From NCBI GenBank assembly GCA_038850275.1, contig JAWCLZ010000017.1:1-24563 (forward strand): a stretch of DNA of 24,563 bases, read 5' to 3'. Shown here in pieces: positions 15,812 to 23,008 of the stretch (its first letter is position 1; each line of letters opens with the position of its first letter). The DNA comes from JAWCLZ01 sp038850275 (lineage in GTDB: Archaea > Halobacteriota > JAWCLZ01). The position numbers and the translations under genes are program-made. The notes under the pieces are model-generated. The model had not been told where the DNA came from. It saw nothing but the letters and a program-made list of their open reading frames with translations, and did not search any database.

Positions 15812-17506
15812 ATGGTTTGGATGAAGATCCAGAAAGCAGCAATACTAGATTGCTATGTCGATGAACCAGCTTGCTTAGGAGTACCACCATATATAGCTCC
15901 ATATCCAAGGTATATAGCAGGGGTACTCTGGAAGCACCATTGCCAAGTATTATATCGCACAGTTGATCAACTACGCTGCAACCCAGATTTATATCATCTA
16001 TTAAATAAAATGGATCTCATTGTGATAATCGCAGGTGTTACAGTTCCAGGGAAATACCTCGGGGGTACTCCTGCCACGCTTAGCGAGATAAAGAGAATAG
16101 CCTCTAAAATCAAAGCATTCAAAGTACTAGGCGGTCCAGCCGCTAGATTTGGAAGTGGAGTCGAAGGAGGTAGAAAAGCTGAGCGCGTTGAAAGCTTAAA
16201 ATCCATTTTTGAGATCATTGCTTATGGCGACGTGGAAGCAGTGATCAATGAATTAATAACTTCTAGTCCTGAGGAAGTAGATGTATATAAAACTAGGACA
16301 AGCGCGGATCTAAGGGAAATCGCAGTACTAGGAGCGGAAATTGTAAAGCAGCATCAGGACTATCCAAATACAATGGCAGAAATTGAAACCTGCCGCGGAT
16401 GCTATCGAGCCTGCTGTAGCTTCTGCATAGAGCAATTCTATGGCAAGCCAGATTACCGCGCTGCAGAAGACATAGTTGCTGAAGTGGAAGCACTATATAG
16501 AGCTGGCATAAGGCATTTTCGCATTGGAAGACAGCCGGATTTATTTGCCTATCAATCCATTGAAACCAATGGAGAATTCCCAAGGCCAAACCCAGAAGCA
16601 ATTGAAAAACTATATAGAGGAATTAGAAATGCAGCTCCAGAGTTAAAAGTACTCCACATGGACAATGCCAATCCAGGGCTTATAAGTGCATATCCAGATG
16701 AAGCAAGGGAGATAGCCAAGATCATAGTGAAATATCACACCTCAGGTGATGTGGCAGCACTTGGAGTTGAAAGCGCTGATCCACGCGTGATAAAAGCAAA
16801 TAAGCTAAAAGCCATGCCAGAGGATTCTCTTAAAGCAATTGAAATAATCAATGAAGTTGGAGCTAAACGTGGTGTAAATGGACTGCCAGAACTACTTCCA
16901 GGAATAAACTTCGTATATGGTTTAATAGGCGAGACCAAGGAAACATTTGAGCTTAACTATCAATTCCTAAGAGAAGTACTCGATAGAAAACTCTTAATAA
17001 GGAGAATAAACCTTCGCCAAGTAATGCCATTCGAGGGCACAAAAATGGGGGAAGTAGGCGATACTATCGCTAGAAAGCATAAAGCACTTTTCCACTACTG
17101 GAAGAAGCGCATTAGAGAAGAAATCGATCACATAATGATTCAGCGCGTAGTGCCACAAGGCACAGTACTTCGCGATGTTCGCACTGAGATTCACGAGGGA
17201 AATTTAACCTATGGGAGGCAAATCGCAACCTACCCTTTGCTCGTGGGCATACCTCTAAAACTCGAATTGAATAAATTCATAGATGTAAAAGTAGTGGGCC
17301 ATGGCTATAGATCCATAACTGCATTGCCATATCCACTTGAAGTCAACAGCGCCTCTCTTGAGCTCCTGAGTTACATTCCAGGTATTGGGAGGAAAAGAGC
17401 AGCTAGAATTATATTAAATAAGCCCTTTAAAAGCGAAGTTGAATTTCTAAATTGCTTCGATGACCGAGAAATTGGGAGAAGAGCACTGGAATATCTAAAA
17501 ATATAA
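15812..17506 (+). CDS. Radical SAM protein with C-terminal helix-hairpin-helix (COG1031-like)
   Basis: A 564-residue protein beginning with AAILDCYVDEPACLGVPPYI, a typical N-terminus of an uncharacterised archaeal radical SAM family (COG1031-like). The N-terminal third resembles a cobalamin-binding-like Rossmann region (GVTVPGKYLGG, KVLGGPAARFG). The cluster region is ETCRGCYRACCSFC (Cys194, 197, 201, 202, 205), which does not contain an exact C-x3-C-x2-C; C-x4-C-x2-C (197, 202, 205) is the likely ligand set. The final 50 residues contain YIPGIGRKRAARIIL, a helix-hairpin-helix that binds nucleic acid. The frame extends upstream to 15659, but that part overlaps the divergent gene; ATG 15812 or 15821 restores the family N-terminus. 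Substrate unknown; a nucleic acid is likely. Confidence 0.85.
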   Translation: MVWMKIQKAAILDCYVDEPACLGVPPYIAPYPRYIAGVLWKHHCQVLYRTVDQLRCNPDLYHLLNKMDLIVIIAGVTVPGKYLGGTPATLSEIKRIASKIKAFKVLGGPAARFGSGVEGGRKAERVESLKSIFEIIAYGDVEAVINELITSSPEEVDVYKTRTSADLREIAVLGAEIVKQHQDYPNTMAEIETCRGCYRACCSFCIEQFYGKPDYRAAEDIVAEVEALYRAGIRHFRIGRQPDLFAYQSIETNGEFPRPNPEAIEKLYRGIRNAAPELKVLHMDNANPGLISAYPDEAREIAKIIVKYHTSGDVAALGVESADPRVIKANKLKAMPEDSLKAIEIINEVGAKRGVNGLPELLPGINFVYGLIGETKETFELNYQFLREVLDRKLLIRRINLRQVMPFEGTKMGEVGDTIARKHKALFHYWKKRIREEIDHIMIQRVVPQGTVLRDVRTEIHEGNLTYGRQIATYPLLVGIPLKLELNKFIDVKVVGHGYRSITALPYPLEVNSASLELLSYIPGIGRKRAARIILNKPFKSEVEFLNCFDDREIGRRALEYLKI

Positions 17507-17629
17507 GATTTCTTAAATGTCTAAATCTTCAAATTGTCATAAAATATCAAATTTATTTTTTATTTAAATAAAATAAAAGCATCCTGCAAAAGATTTATCA
17601 TAAAATCAACTAATGATAAATTTCAAGTT
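17507..17629. promoter_or_regulatory. AT-rich intergenic region upstream of hdrA (first copy)
   Basis: This 123-base spacer contains a T-run around 17553-17561 that could end transcription of the radical SAM gene, a perfect 16-base palindrome TTTTATTTAAATAAAA at 17558-17573, and a TATA-like CATAAAAT near 17600-17606, about 27 bases before the hdrA ATG. The palindrome might be an operator. No RNA gene is visible. Confidence 0.4.
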
Positions 17630-19372
17630 ATGTGTGAGAGAATAGGCATTTTTCTCTGCACCTGCGGTAGACATATAAATAATTTGATTGAGTTGGAGAG
17701 AATAATTGAAAGAGCAAAGCAAAATAAAAATGTAATTATTGCATCACAAGAGCCATATATTTGCATAGAGCAGGGGCAAATCAAAATAAATCAAGCTATT
17801 AAAGCGCATAATTTAGATGGTTTATTAATTGCAGCTTGTGGGGATCTTCGTGAAATAGATTTGGAAGAACAATGTAGAGTGGAGTATTTAGACCTAGGGA
17901 GGATCATTGAGGATTTTAGAAATAGAAGCGAGGCTACCCAGAGAGCTGCTGAAGCAGTTGAACGTGGGGTTGAGAAACTACTGCAGCAAGAAATGCCCTT
18001 CATGATTGAAATCCCAGTGATAAAGAAAGCCCTAGTTATTGGTGGTGGAATCGCTGGAATGCAAGCAGCTCTTGATATTGCAAACGCTGGCTATGAGGTA
18101 TACTTAGTTGAAAAACTCCCAAGTATAGGCGGGAAAATGGCTCAACTCAGCGAGACCTTTCCAACGCTAGACTGCACCCAATGTATACTTACGCCTAAGA
18201 TGGTAGAAGTTAAGCAGCATGAGAATATAAAACTCCTAGTTTCAAGTGAGATTGAAGAGGTAACAGGCTATGTAGGTAATTTTTCGGTTAAAATTAGGAG
18301 AAAGGCAACTTATGTAAATGAAAAATGCACAGCTTGCGGTGACTGTGCTCAAGTTTGCCCAGTTGAAGTGCCAAATGAATTCGATTTAAGCTTGAGTGCT
18401 AGAAAGGCTATTTATCTCCCTTTTCCTCAAGCTGTACCAGCTAAATATACCATAGATTTAAAACACTGCATTCGCTGCTATCGCTGCATTGATGCCTGTG
18501 GGGATAGAAATGCAATTGACTTCTCTATGCAGGATGAAATAATTGAGATACAAGTTGGAGCTATTATTGTAGCAACTGGCTATGAATTAATGCCTCTAGA
18601 GTGCTTCCCTGAATATGGATATGGAAGATATGAAGATGTTATTGATTCGCTTGAGTTTGAGCGCTTATTAAGTGCGAGTGGTCCAACCCGTGGAGAAATA
18701 CTGCGTCCTTCTGATGGGAAGGTGCCTAGGGATGTGGTTTTTATTCAATGTGTTGGTTCTCGGGATTCTGAGCATGGTGTGCCTTATTGTTCTAGGGTTT
18801 GTTGTATGTTTACTGCTAAGCATGCTATGTTGTTTAAGCATAGGGTTTCTGATGGTCAGGCTTATGTTTTTTATATGGATGTTAGAGCTTTTGGTAAAGG
18901 TTATGAGGAGTTTGTGAAGCGAGCTGTTGAGGAGGATAGAGTGCTTTATATTCGAGGTAGAGTTTCTAGGGTTTTCGAGGAGGATGGTAAACTCATAGTC
19001 TGGGGTTTTGATACTCTTAGTGGTGAGAAGATTGAGGTGAAGGCTGATTTAGTTGTGCTTGCAACTGCTATTTTGCCTAGTAGGGATGCTCGTGATTTAG
19101 CTAGGAAGTTGAGAATAGCTACAGATGAATATGGTTTTTTAACTGAGGCTCATCCCAAGCTAAGACCGCTTGAGAGTTTAACTCCAGGTATATTCCTCGC
19201 TGGTACAGCTCAAGCGCCACGTGATATACCAGATACCGTCGCACACGCAAGTGGAGCTGCCTCAAGGGTTATAGTTGTGTTCTCGAGGGATACCATTAGG
19301 TTATATCCATCAATTGAGATCGAAAAAATTGTTAAGCCCTCTACAATTGGGGAAGTGGAAGCAGAAGAATAA
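17630..19372 (+). CDS. hdrA: HdrA-like iron-sulfur flavoprotein lacking the C-terminal ferredoxin domain
   Basis: A 580-residue relative of heterodisulfide reductase subunit A, the FAD subunit that bifurcates electrons. Seen in order: an N-terminal domain opening IGIFLCTCG (Cys10, 12) that is divergent and about ten residues shorter than in the second copy; FAD-binding GGGIAGM (138-144); Cys182/185 in LDCTQCILTPK; an inserted ferredoxin domain with Cys233-236-239-243 and Cys280-283-286-290; and C-x12-C-x3-CC (Cys374, 387, 391, 392), the arrangement known to hold the HdrA N-terminal-domain cluster. The flavin domain closes with AGTAQAPRDIPDTVAHA. The protein then ends after a short acidic tail, without the C-terminal two-cluster ferredoxin domain of full-length (~650-residue) HdrA. 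No hdrB/hdrC is adjacent; an unrecognised gene starts right after its stop. Codons 350-500 are unusually T-rich, and 18038-18291 nearly duplicates the second hdrA. Confidence 0.9.
   Translation: MCERIGIFLCTCGRHINNLIELERIIERAKQNKNVIIASQEPYICIEQGQIKINQAIKAHNLDGLLIAACGDLREIDLEEQCRVEYLDLGRIIEDFRNRSEATQRAAEAVERGVEKLLQQEMPFMIEIPVIKKALVIGGGIAGMQAALDIANAGYEVYLVEKLPSIGGKMAQLSETFPTLDCTQCILTPKMVEVKQHENIKLLVSSEIEEVTGYVGNFSVKIRRKATYVNEKCTACGDCAQVCPVEVPNEFDLSLSARKAIYLPFPQAVPAKYTIDLKHCIRCYRCIDACGDRNAIDFSMQDEIIEIQVGAIIVATGYELMPLECFPEYGYGRYEDVIDSLEFERLLSASGPTRGEILRPSDGKVPRDVVFIQCVGSRDSEHGVPYCSRVCCMFTAKHAMLFKHRVSDGQAYVFYMDVRAFGKGYEEFVKRAVEEDRVLYIRGRVSRVFEEDGKLIVWGFDTLSGEKIEVKADLVVLATAILPSRDARDLARKLRIATDEYGFLTEAHPKLRPLESLTPGIFLAGTAQAPRDIPDTVAHASGAASRVIVVFSRDTIRLYPSIEIEKIVKPSTIGEVEAEE
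18038..18291 (+). repeat. Direct repeat, copy 1 (within first hdrA)
   Basis: Aligns without gaps to 24310-24563 (offset 6272). I count 13 mismatches in 254 positions: two at codons 155-156, and eleven clustered in codons 175-183. From 18179 to 18291 all 113 bases are identical. Upstream of 18038 the two genes are clearly diverged. Confidence 0.95.
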
Positions 19373-20131
19373 ATGGCAGTTTTCGACTTGCTTGCCATCA
19401 TCAACTTGAAAAGTTCATGTGAAAAAGCCACAAGTTGGCTAATTGATAGGAATTATGATTGCATTTTTCTCCCTCTACCCGTGATAATTGAAAGATATAT
19501 TAAAAGTGGATTAGAGAGATGCAAAAATGGATTAGATAGAGAAGTGCTATTGAAACAGAGGATTCTTAGAGAACCTGAGGATGCACAGTTGATTAGAGCA
19601 ATGGAGCCATTGTTTAAATATATATATAATTTATATAAAAAAGGAGTTGAGATACATTGTTATAAAGCTGATTTAGACTGGTCTTTTTCCCACGATTTTG
19701 CTACTCAATTTCTCCTCCTTACATTAAGGAGCAAATTGCAAGGTATTAAGGTTGAAGAATGGCTAAAACTGCTCGAGGAAGAAGCAATTTTCATCGAGGA
19801 AACTTTATATAGAGATGCATATCTACTTTCAGCTAAAGCTAGGGCCACGAATGCTTGCATCACTACCTACGGTGCTGAGGAGTTGAAAATCTCGCTGGAG
19901 AAAATAGGACACAAAGTGGAATTAATCAAACTAGATACCTCAGCTACTCCCTTGGATAAACTGAGAGCAGAGGTAAAGAGAAAGTTGAAATATGGAGAAG
20001 AGGTGTCTCGAGAACTAGCGGAAAAATTAATCGCAATGCATTTGAAATTCACTGATCTTATTCTCGAGAAAGGCTATGAAGAAGCCTATCAAAATTGGTT
20101 GAAAATGGAGAAAAGCAGCAATCTAGTTTAA
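19373..20131 (+). CDS. Unrecognised 252-residue protein coupled to the solitary hdrA
   Basis: The ATG follows the hdrA stop codon with no spacing (TAA then ATG), so translation is very probably coupled. The protein is soluble, predominantly helical by appearance, without signal peptide, membrane helix, CxxC pair or recognisable enzyme motif. It opens MAVFDLLAIINLKSSCEKAT and contains a Lys/Glu-rich C-terminal half with AEELKISLEKIGHKVELIKL. It therefore does not supply the ferredoxin domain missing from its HdrA neighbour. It could be a partner or adaptor of that flavoprotein; this rests on gene position only. The next gene converges from 20156. Confidence 0.75.
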   Translation: MAVFDLLAIINLKSSCEKATSWLIDRNYDCIFLPLPVIIERYIKSGLERCKNGLDREVLLKQRILREPEDAQLIRAMEPLFKYIYNLYKKGVEIHCYKADLDWSFSHDFATQFLLLTLRSKLQGIKVEEWLKLLEEEAIFIEETLYRDAYLLSAKARATNACITTYGAEELKISLEKIGHKVELIKLDTSATPLDKLRAEVKRKLKYGEEVSRELAEKLIAMHLKFTDLILEKGYEEAYQNWLKMEKSSNLV

Positions 20132-20155
20132 GCATTATTGAATAAAATAAAAACA

Positions 20156-20572
20156 TCAGGATATAAAGCGTTTCATTAATTTAGCCATCCACTTGGGAGG
20201 TAAATCGTTTATTGCACTATTTATGATAATTTCTTCACCGATTTTAAACTCCATTAATCTATCTTTCTTCCCAGCAGGCAAAACTACTTCGCCTGAGCGG
20301 GACTTGGAATATGCCTCAGGATATGCCTCAGTTAAAGGTACTACGAGGAATTGCTCGCGCATGAAAAGAGGTAAAATTCCCCCTCCCTCGAGTTTTGAAA
20401 TGACGACTCTATCTATATATGGCCGTAAATCAGTGTTCTTATACAACGCTTGCCTATTTATCCCAATTTCATTAACAGAGAGCTCGCGGGAGTAACCCCC
20501 AACTGGCGCTACATACCACCCTCTTAGAGTTTCAATCGGCCAAGGATAGCTAACTTCGTCATTCATTTGCAT
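20156..20572 (-). CDS. Unrecognised 138-residue protein
   Basis: A small soluble protein with no cysteines, signal peptide or membrane segment. It begins MQMNDEVSYPWPIETLRGWY and contains GGYSRELSVNEIGINRQALY, a Gly-rich KLEGGGILPL stretch, and a basic C-terminus PPKWMAKLMKRFIS. I recognise no family. Proportions of charged and hydrophobic residues look like a real protein, and no longer overlapping frame on either strand competes. Two in-frame ATGs (20572 and 20566) are possible starts. It is convergent with the hdrA-linked gene (24 bases apart) and divergent from the Hsp20-like gene, with a 110-base AT-rich spacer that contains promoter-like sequence. Confidence 0.65.
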   Translation of the reverse strand: MQMNDEVSYPWPIETLRGWYVAPVGGYSRELSVNEIGINRQALYKNTDLRPYIDRVVISKLEGGGILPLFMREQFLVVPLTEAYPEAYSKSRSGEVVLPAGKKDRLMEFKIGEEIIINSAINDLPPKWMAKLMKRFIS

Positions 20573-20646
20573 ACAAAAATAAATTAGTAAAAATATGTAT
20601 TAAATCTAATTGTACTATTAGCTTTGTATTATTAGTTATGAGTTAA

Positions 20647-20656
20647 TTTAAATATA
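20647..20656 (+). promoter_or_regulatory. Predicted TATA box of the Hsp20-like gene
   Basis: TTTAAATATA is centred about 31 bases before the ATG at 20683, implying a leader of only a few bases. No clear ribosome binding site is present. Confidence 0.35.
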
Positions 20657-20682
20657 GGATTAGTTGATCTATAAATTTAGAG

Positions 20683-21159
20683 ATGAAGAAGAGGGACGAT
20701 GAAATAGAGCATTTAAATAGAGATTTAAACGATATGCTTAAGAAAATCTTTCCAGATGCAGAGGTGAAAGTCAAAGTTTTCCCCGCTGGTGAGGGAATTG
20801 GGATTAAAATCGATTTGGGCAGTAGACCCACGCGGATTGATTTTGATAAACTTCAAGAGGTTTTAAAGCAATATACAACCCCTCGTGCTCCATCAAGCAA
20901 TTCTCAAGCTGCGGCTCAGAAACTCAGTGATTTAGAGATAATCGATGCTGGGGATAGATATTATATCACCAAAGAAGTAGATGTTGATGAAGAAGAAGTT
21001 GAGAGGATTGATATAGGAAGAGAGGCAGTTACTATTTATAAGAAAAATGGCTCATACATAGGTTTTGGGCTGCCGAGACTTGAATCGATGGATCCTCTTT
21101 CACTTAAATATACTTTGAAGAGGGGGATTTTGGATATAGAGATTAAAAAGAAGATATAG
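20683..21159 (+). CDS. Divergent Hsp20/alpha-crystallin-like protein
   Basis: A 158-residue protein. The last 80 residues follow the small heat-shock protein pattern: IIDAGDRYYITKEVDVDEEEV (strand and acidic loop), AVTIYKKNGSYIGFGLPR, and a closing SLKYTLKRGILDIEIKKK that matches the 'A-x-Y-x-NG-x-L-x-I-x-x-K' end of the fold. The first 75 residues form a helix (KKRDDEIEHLNRDLNDMLKK) and a charged segment, as in archaeal Hsp20-like proteins of unknown role. The typical PGV motif is missing and no I-x-I tail is obvious, so chaperone activity is uncertain. It ends within a 20-base tandem duplication and converges on the DUF429 gene. Confidence 0.6.
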   Translation: MKKRDDEIEHLNRDLNDMLKKIFPDAEVKVKVFPAGEGIGIKIDLGSRPTRIDFDKLQEVLKQYTTPRAPSSNSQAAAQKLSDLEIIDAGDRYYITKEVDVDEEEVERIDIGREAVTIYKKNGSYIGFGLPRLESMDPLSLKYTLKRGILDIEIKKKI

Positions 21160-21167
21160 AGATTAAA
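21133..21167 (+). repeat. Short tandem duplication across the stop codon of the Hsp20-like gene
   Basis: GATATAGAGATTAAA occurs at 21133-21147 and again at 21153-21167, a 20-base period. The second copy is out of frame with the first and supplies the TAG stop at 21157-21159. Confidence 0.8.
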
Positions 21168-21183
21168 GATATAGGAATTAGAG

Positions 21184-21765
21184 CTATCTCGGCATCGGAA
21201 TCACTATCTTTCCATCTTTTTTACTTCCAACTTCAAATGTTTCCCCTTTTAAATGCAATATAGCAGTTATAGCACATATTAAGGCATCGAATTCATGTTT
21301 ATTCCCTGCTTTTACCACCTCGCAATAGCCTTCTCTCCGTAGGTATTCATAAACATCTGCTTCACTCCATTTTAATGCTAAGAGCGAAGTACGCGGATGA
21401 ACCTCAATTACCTTATATCCATATTTAAGCAATAGCTTGCGAAGCCTCACCCCTCGGGTGGTTAAATCCCTCATCCAAGCGAAACCTGGGGGGAAAACTC
21501 TATAGCCTTTTGCAATCAATTTTCTATCAGCCAGTCGCAAGTTCGCTCCCTTAGTTCTGCATTTGCAATCCGATTTGAAACAGCATCTGCCGCTGGGGAA
21601 TGTTAAAGGTGCATCTATGGCGATTAATCTAGGATTAACATTTTTGATTTCTTGAATGATAGCTTGATCTTCTTTGATGAGTTTCAAGCTTGCACTCTCA
21701 CTTAAAATACAAAAACCAGTTGGTCTTTGTTCTTTAGCTGCTAGATCGATTCCAATTACTTTCAT
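21184..21765 (-). CDS. DUF429 family predicted RNase H-fold nuclease
   Basis: A 193-residue protein of the DUF429 / COG2410-like family. It starts MKVIGIDLAAKEQRPTGFC, with Asp7 in the first RNase H-type strand, continues with LIAIDAPLTFPSG (Asp51), and has EVHPRTSLL (Glu121) and HEFDALICAI (Asp160), which together resemble an RNase H-like metal site. A Cys-rich segment at 60-70 (GRCCFKSDCKCR) is also typical. The frame can be extended by one TTG codon, but the ATG at 21765 gives the normal family N-terminus. Biological role is unestablished; nuclease activity is a fold-based prediction. It is convergent with the Hsp20-like gene and divergent from the flavoredoxin gene. Confidence 0.88.
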   Translation of the reverse strand: MKVIGIDLAAKEQRPTGFCILSESASLKLIKEDQAIIQEIKNVNPRLIAIDAPLTFPSGRCCFKSDCKCRTKGANLRLADRKLIAKGYRVFPPGFAWMRDLTTRGVRLRKLLLKYGYKVIEVHPRTSLLALKWSEADVYEYLRREGYCEVVKAGNKHEFDALICAITAILHLKGETFEVGSKKDGKIVIPMPR

Positions 21766-21858
21766 CAAATTAAAATAGCTCTCCAGCGGCTAAAAAATTT
21801 GCTATTCATAAGAAAGATTAAAAAATTGGAAAATTAAGAAAAAGAGAGTGGTGGTTTT

Positions 21859-22410
21859 ATGAAGGAAAAAGAGGAAGTAACGAGTTCAATCTATCGCTTG
21901 CTACACCCTAGGAATACTATTTTGGTTACTTGCGTTGATAGAAGTGGAAAGCCAAATATAATTACTCTAGCTTGGTCTATGCCCATTTCAATGAAACCAG
22001 CGGTAGTTGGAATAAGCATTGCCCCATCTCGCTATTCCCATGATTTAATTGCTGATACCAAAGAGTTTGCAATAAATATCCCATCTAGAGATATACTTAA
22101 GCAAACCCTTTTCTGTGGTCGAGTCTCAGGGCGTAATATTGATAAGTTTAAGGAAAGCAAGTTAACTCCTATGCCTGCGAAGAAAATAAAGCCACCTTTA
22201 ATAAAGGAATGCATTGCCCATCTTGAATGCAAGGTAATGCAGCAGCTAAGCATAGGGGATCACACTTTATTCATAGGGGAAGTGGTAGCTGCTAGTGCTG
22301 ATAAAGGTATTTTTAAAGAGAGCTTTGACATGAAAAAGGCAGACCCCATCTATCACGTGGGAGGAGATGATTTCATATTTCTAGCCAAGGAAATAATAAC
22401 TCCTCGATAA
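21859..22410 (+). CDS. Flavin reductase-like FMN-binding protein (flavoredoxin type)
   Basis: A 183-residue protein with the flavin reductase-like domain: YRLLHPRNTILVTCVDRSGK, NIITLAWSMPISMKPAVVGIS (FMN-binding strand and loop), SHDLIADTKEFAINIPS, CGRVSGRNIDKF and LECKVMQQLSIGDHTLFIGE. This is the flavoredoxin / FMN-binding split-barrel family, widespread in anaerobic archaea, where members carry electrons between ferredoxin-type donors and other redox enzymes. It lies upstream of hdrCBA on the same strand but 185 bases away, so it is probably a separate transcript. GGTGG lies a few bases before the ATG. Length is normal. Confidence 0.9.
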   Translation: MKEKEEVTSSIYRLLHPRNTILVTCVDRSGKPNIITLAWSMPISMKPAVVGISIAPSRYSHDLIADTKEFAINIPSRDILKQTLFCGRVSGRNIDKFKESKLTPMPAKKIKPPLIKECIAHLECKVMQQLSIGDHTLFIGEVVAASADKGIFKESFDMKKADPIYHVGGDDFIFLAKEIITPR

Positions 22411-22432
22411 AACCTAAATTAAAACCTAAATT
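22409..22432 (+). repeat. 12-base tandem repeat after the flavoredoxin gene
   Basis: AAAACCTAAATT occurs twice in tandem, at 22409-22420 and 22421-22432, beginning in the stop codon. Confidence 0.85.
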
Positions 22433-22595
22433 TTAAATTATATTTTTTTATTTTATTTTCCATCGAAATTTATATCGAAAAAAAGTATAATTCGCTTGGG
22501 AAATTCTATTGCAATATAGCTATCGATTTTGTCTAAAAATTACATAAATAGTTAATTTTATTTCAAATAAAAAGGCAAATAAAAAAGCAAGAAAT
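22433..22595. terminator. AT-rich spacer with T-run terminator and hdrC promoter region
   Basis: T-rich sequence at 22441-22459 is a plausible archaeal poly-T terminator for the flavoredoxin gene. An imperfect inverted repeat TCGAAATTTATATCGA sits at 22463-22478. A TATA-like AAATAAAAAG is near 22565-22574, about 27 bases before the hdrC ATG. No RNA gene or small coding frame is evident. Confidence 0.4.
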
Positions 22596-23000
22596 ATGAC
22601 ATTGGTTTTATCATCAGCTAAGATTCAAAGCAGTGAGATTAAAAAAATAGAGGAACTCTCTGGGCAGAATATATTTGCTTGCTATCAATGTGGCAAATGC
22701 TCAGCTGGTTGTCCCATGGTAATAATTGGCACCCTTGGGTGCCATCAAGTGATAAGACTTCTCCAGTTGGGTCAAATTGAGGAGGCATTGAATTCTAAGA
22801 TAATCTGGCTCTGTGCTTCTTGCTATACCTGCGAAACCCGTTGTCCAAAAGGTGTTAATCTACCTAGAGTTATGGAAGCACTCCGGCAGCATAGACTTCG
22901 CAGGAATATTGATGTGGTTGACATTACCAAAGCCCCAGTTTTGGAGGAAAAATTGCCTCAAATTGCACTTGTAAGTTGCTTTAGAAAATTCACTAGATAG
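22596..23000 (+). CDS. hdrC: Heterodisulfide reductase subunit C (HdrC)
   Basis: A 134-residue protein with two [4Fe-4S] motifs: Cys29-32-35-39 (CYQCGKCSAGCP) and Cys73-76-79-83 (CASCYTCETRCPKG), followed by VNLPRVMEALRQ. The C-terminal QIALVSCFRKFT is characteristic of HdrC. It is the electron relay between HdrA and HdrB in the soluble complex that reduces the CoM-S-S-CoB heterodisulfide or a related disulfide. It is somewhat shorter than the roughly 185-residue methanogen HdrC. The stop codon is eight bases from the hdrB ATG, so the genes form one operon. Confidence 0.93.
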   Translation: MTLVLSSAKIQSSEIKKIEELSGQNIFACYQCGKCSAGCPMVIIGTLGCHQVIRLLQLGQIEEALNSKIIWLCASCYTCETRCPKGVNLPRVMEALRQHRLRRNIDVVDITKAPVLEEKLPQIALVSCFRKFTR

Positions 23001-23008
23001 TGATTGCA

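Noticed and set aside
18672..18917. Hydrophobic 81-residue frame inside the first hdrA
   Set aside because: It is an alternate frame of the T-rich hdrA block; its Val/Leu/Phe/Met richness follows from the base composition, and the hdrA frame is conserved throughout.
19373..20131. The gene after the first hdrA as a split-off C-terminal ferredoxin domain
   Set aside because: It has no CxxCxxCxxxC motif and no similarity to ferredoxin domains; it is a different protein.
22433..22595. Possible small RNA or tRNA in the longest intergenic region
   Set aside because: Too AT-rich, with no cloverleaf, no conserved T-loop sequence and no strong stem.
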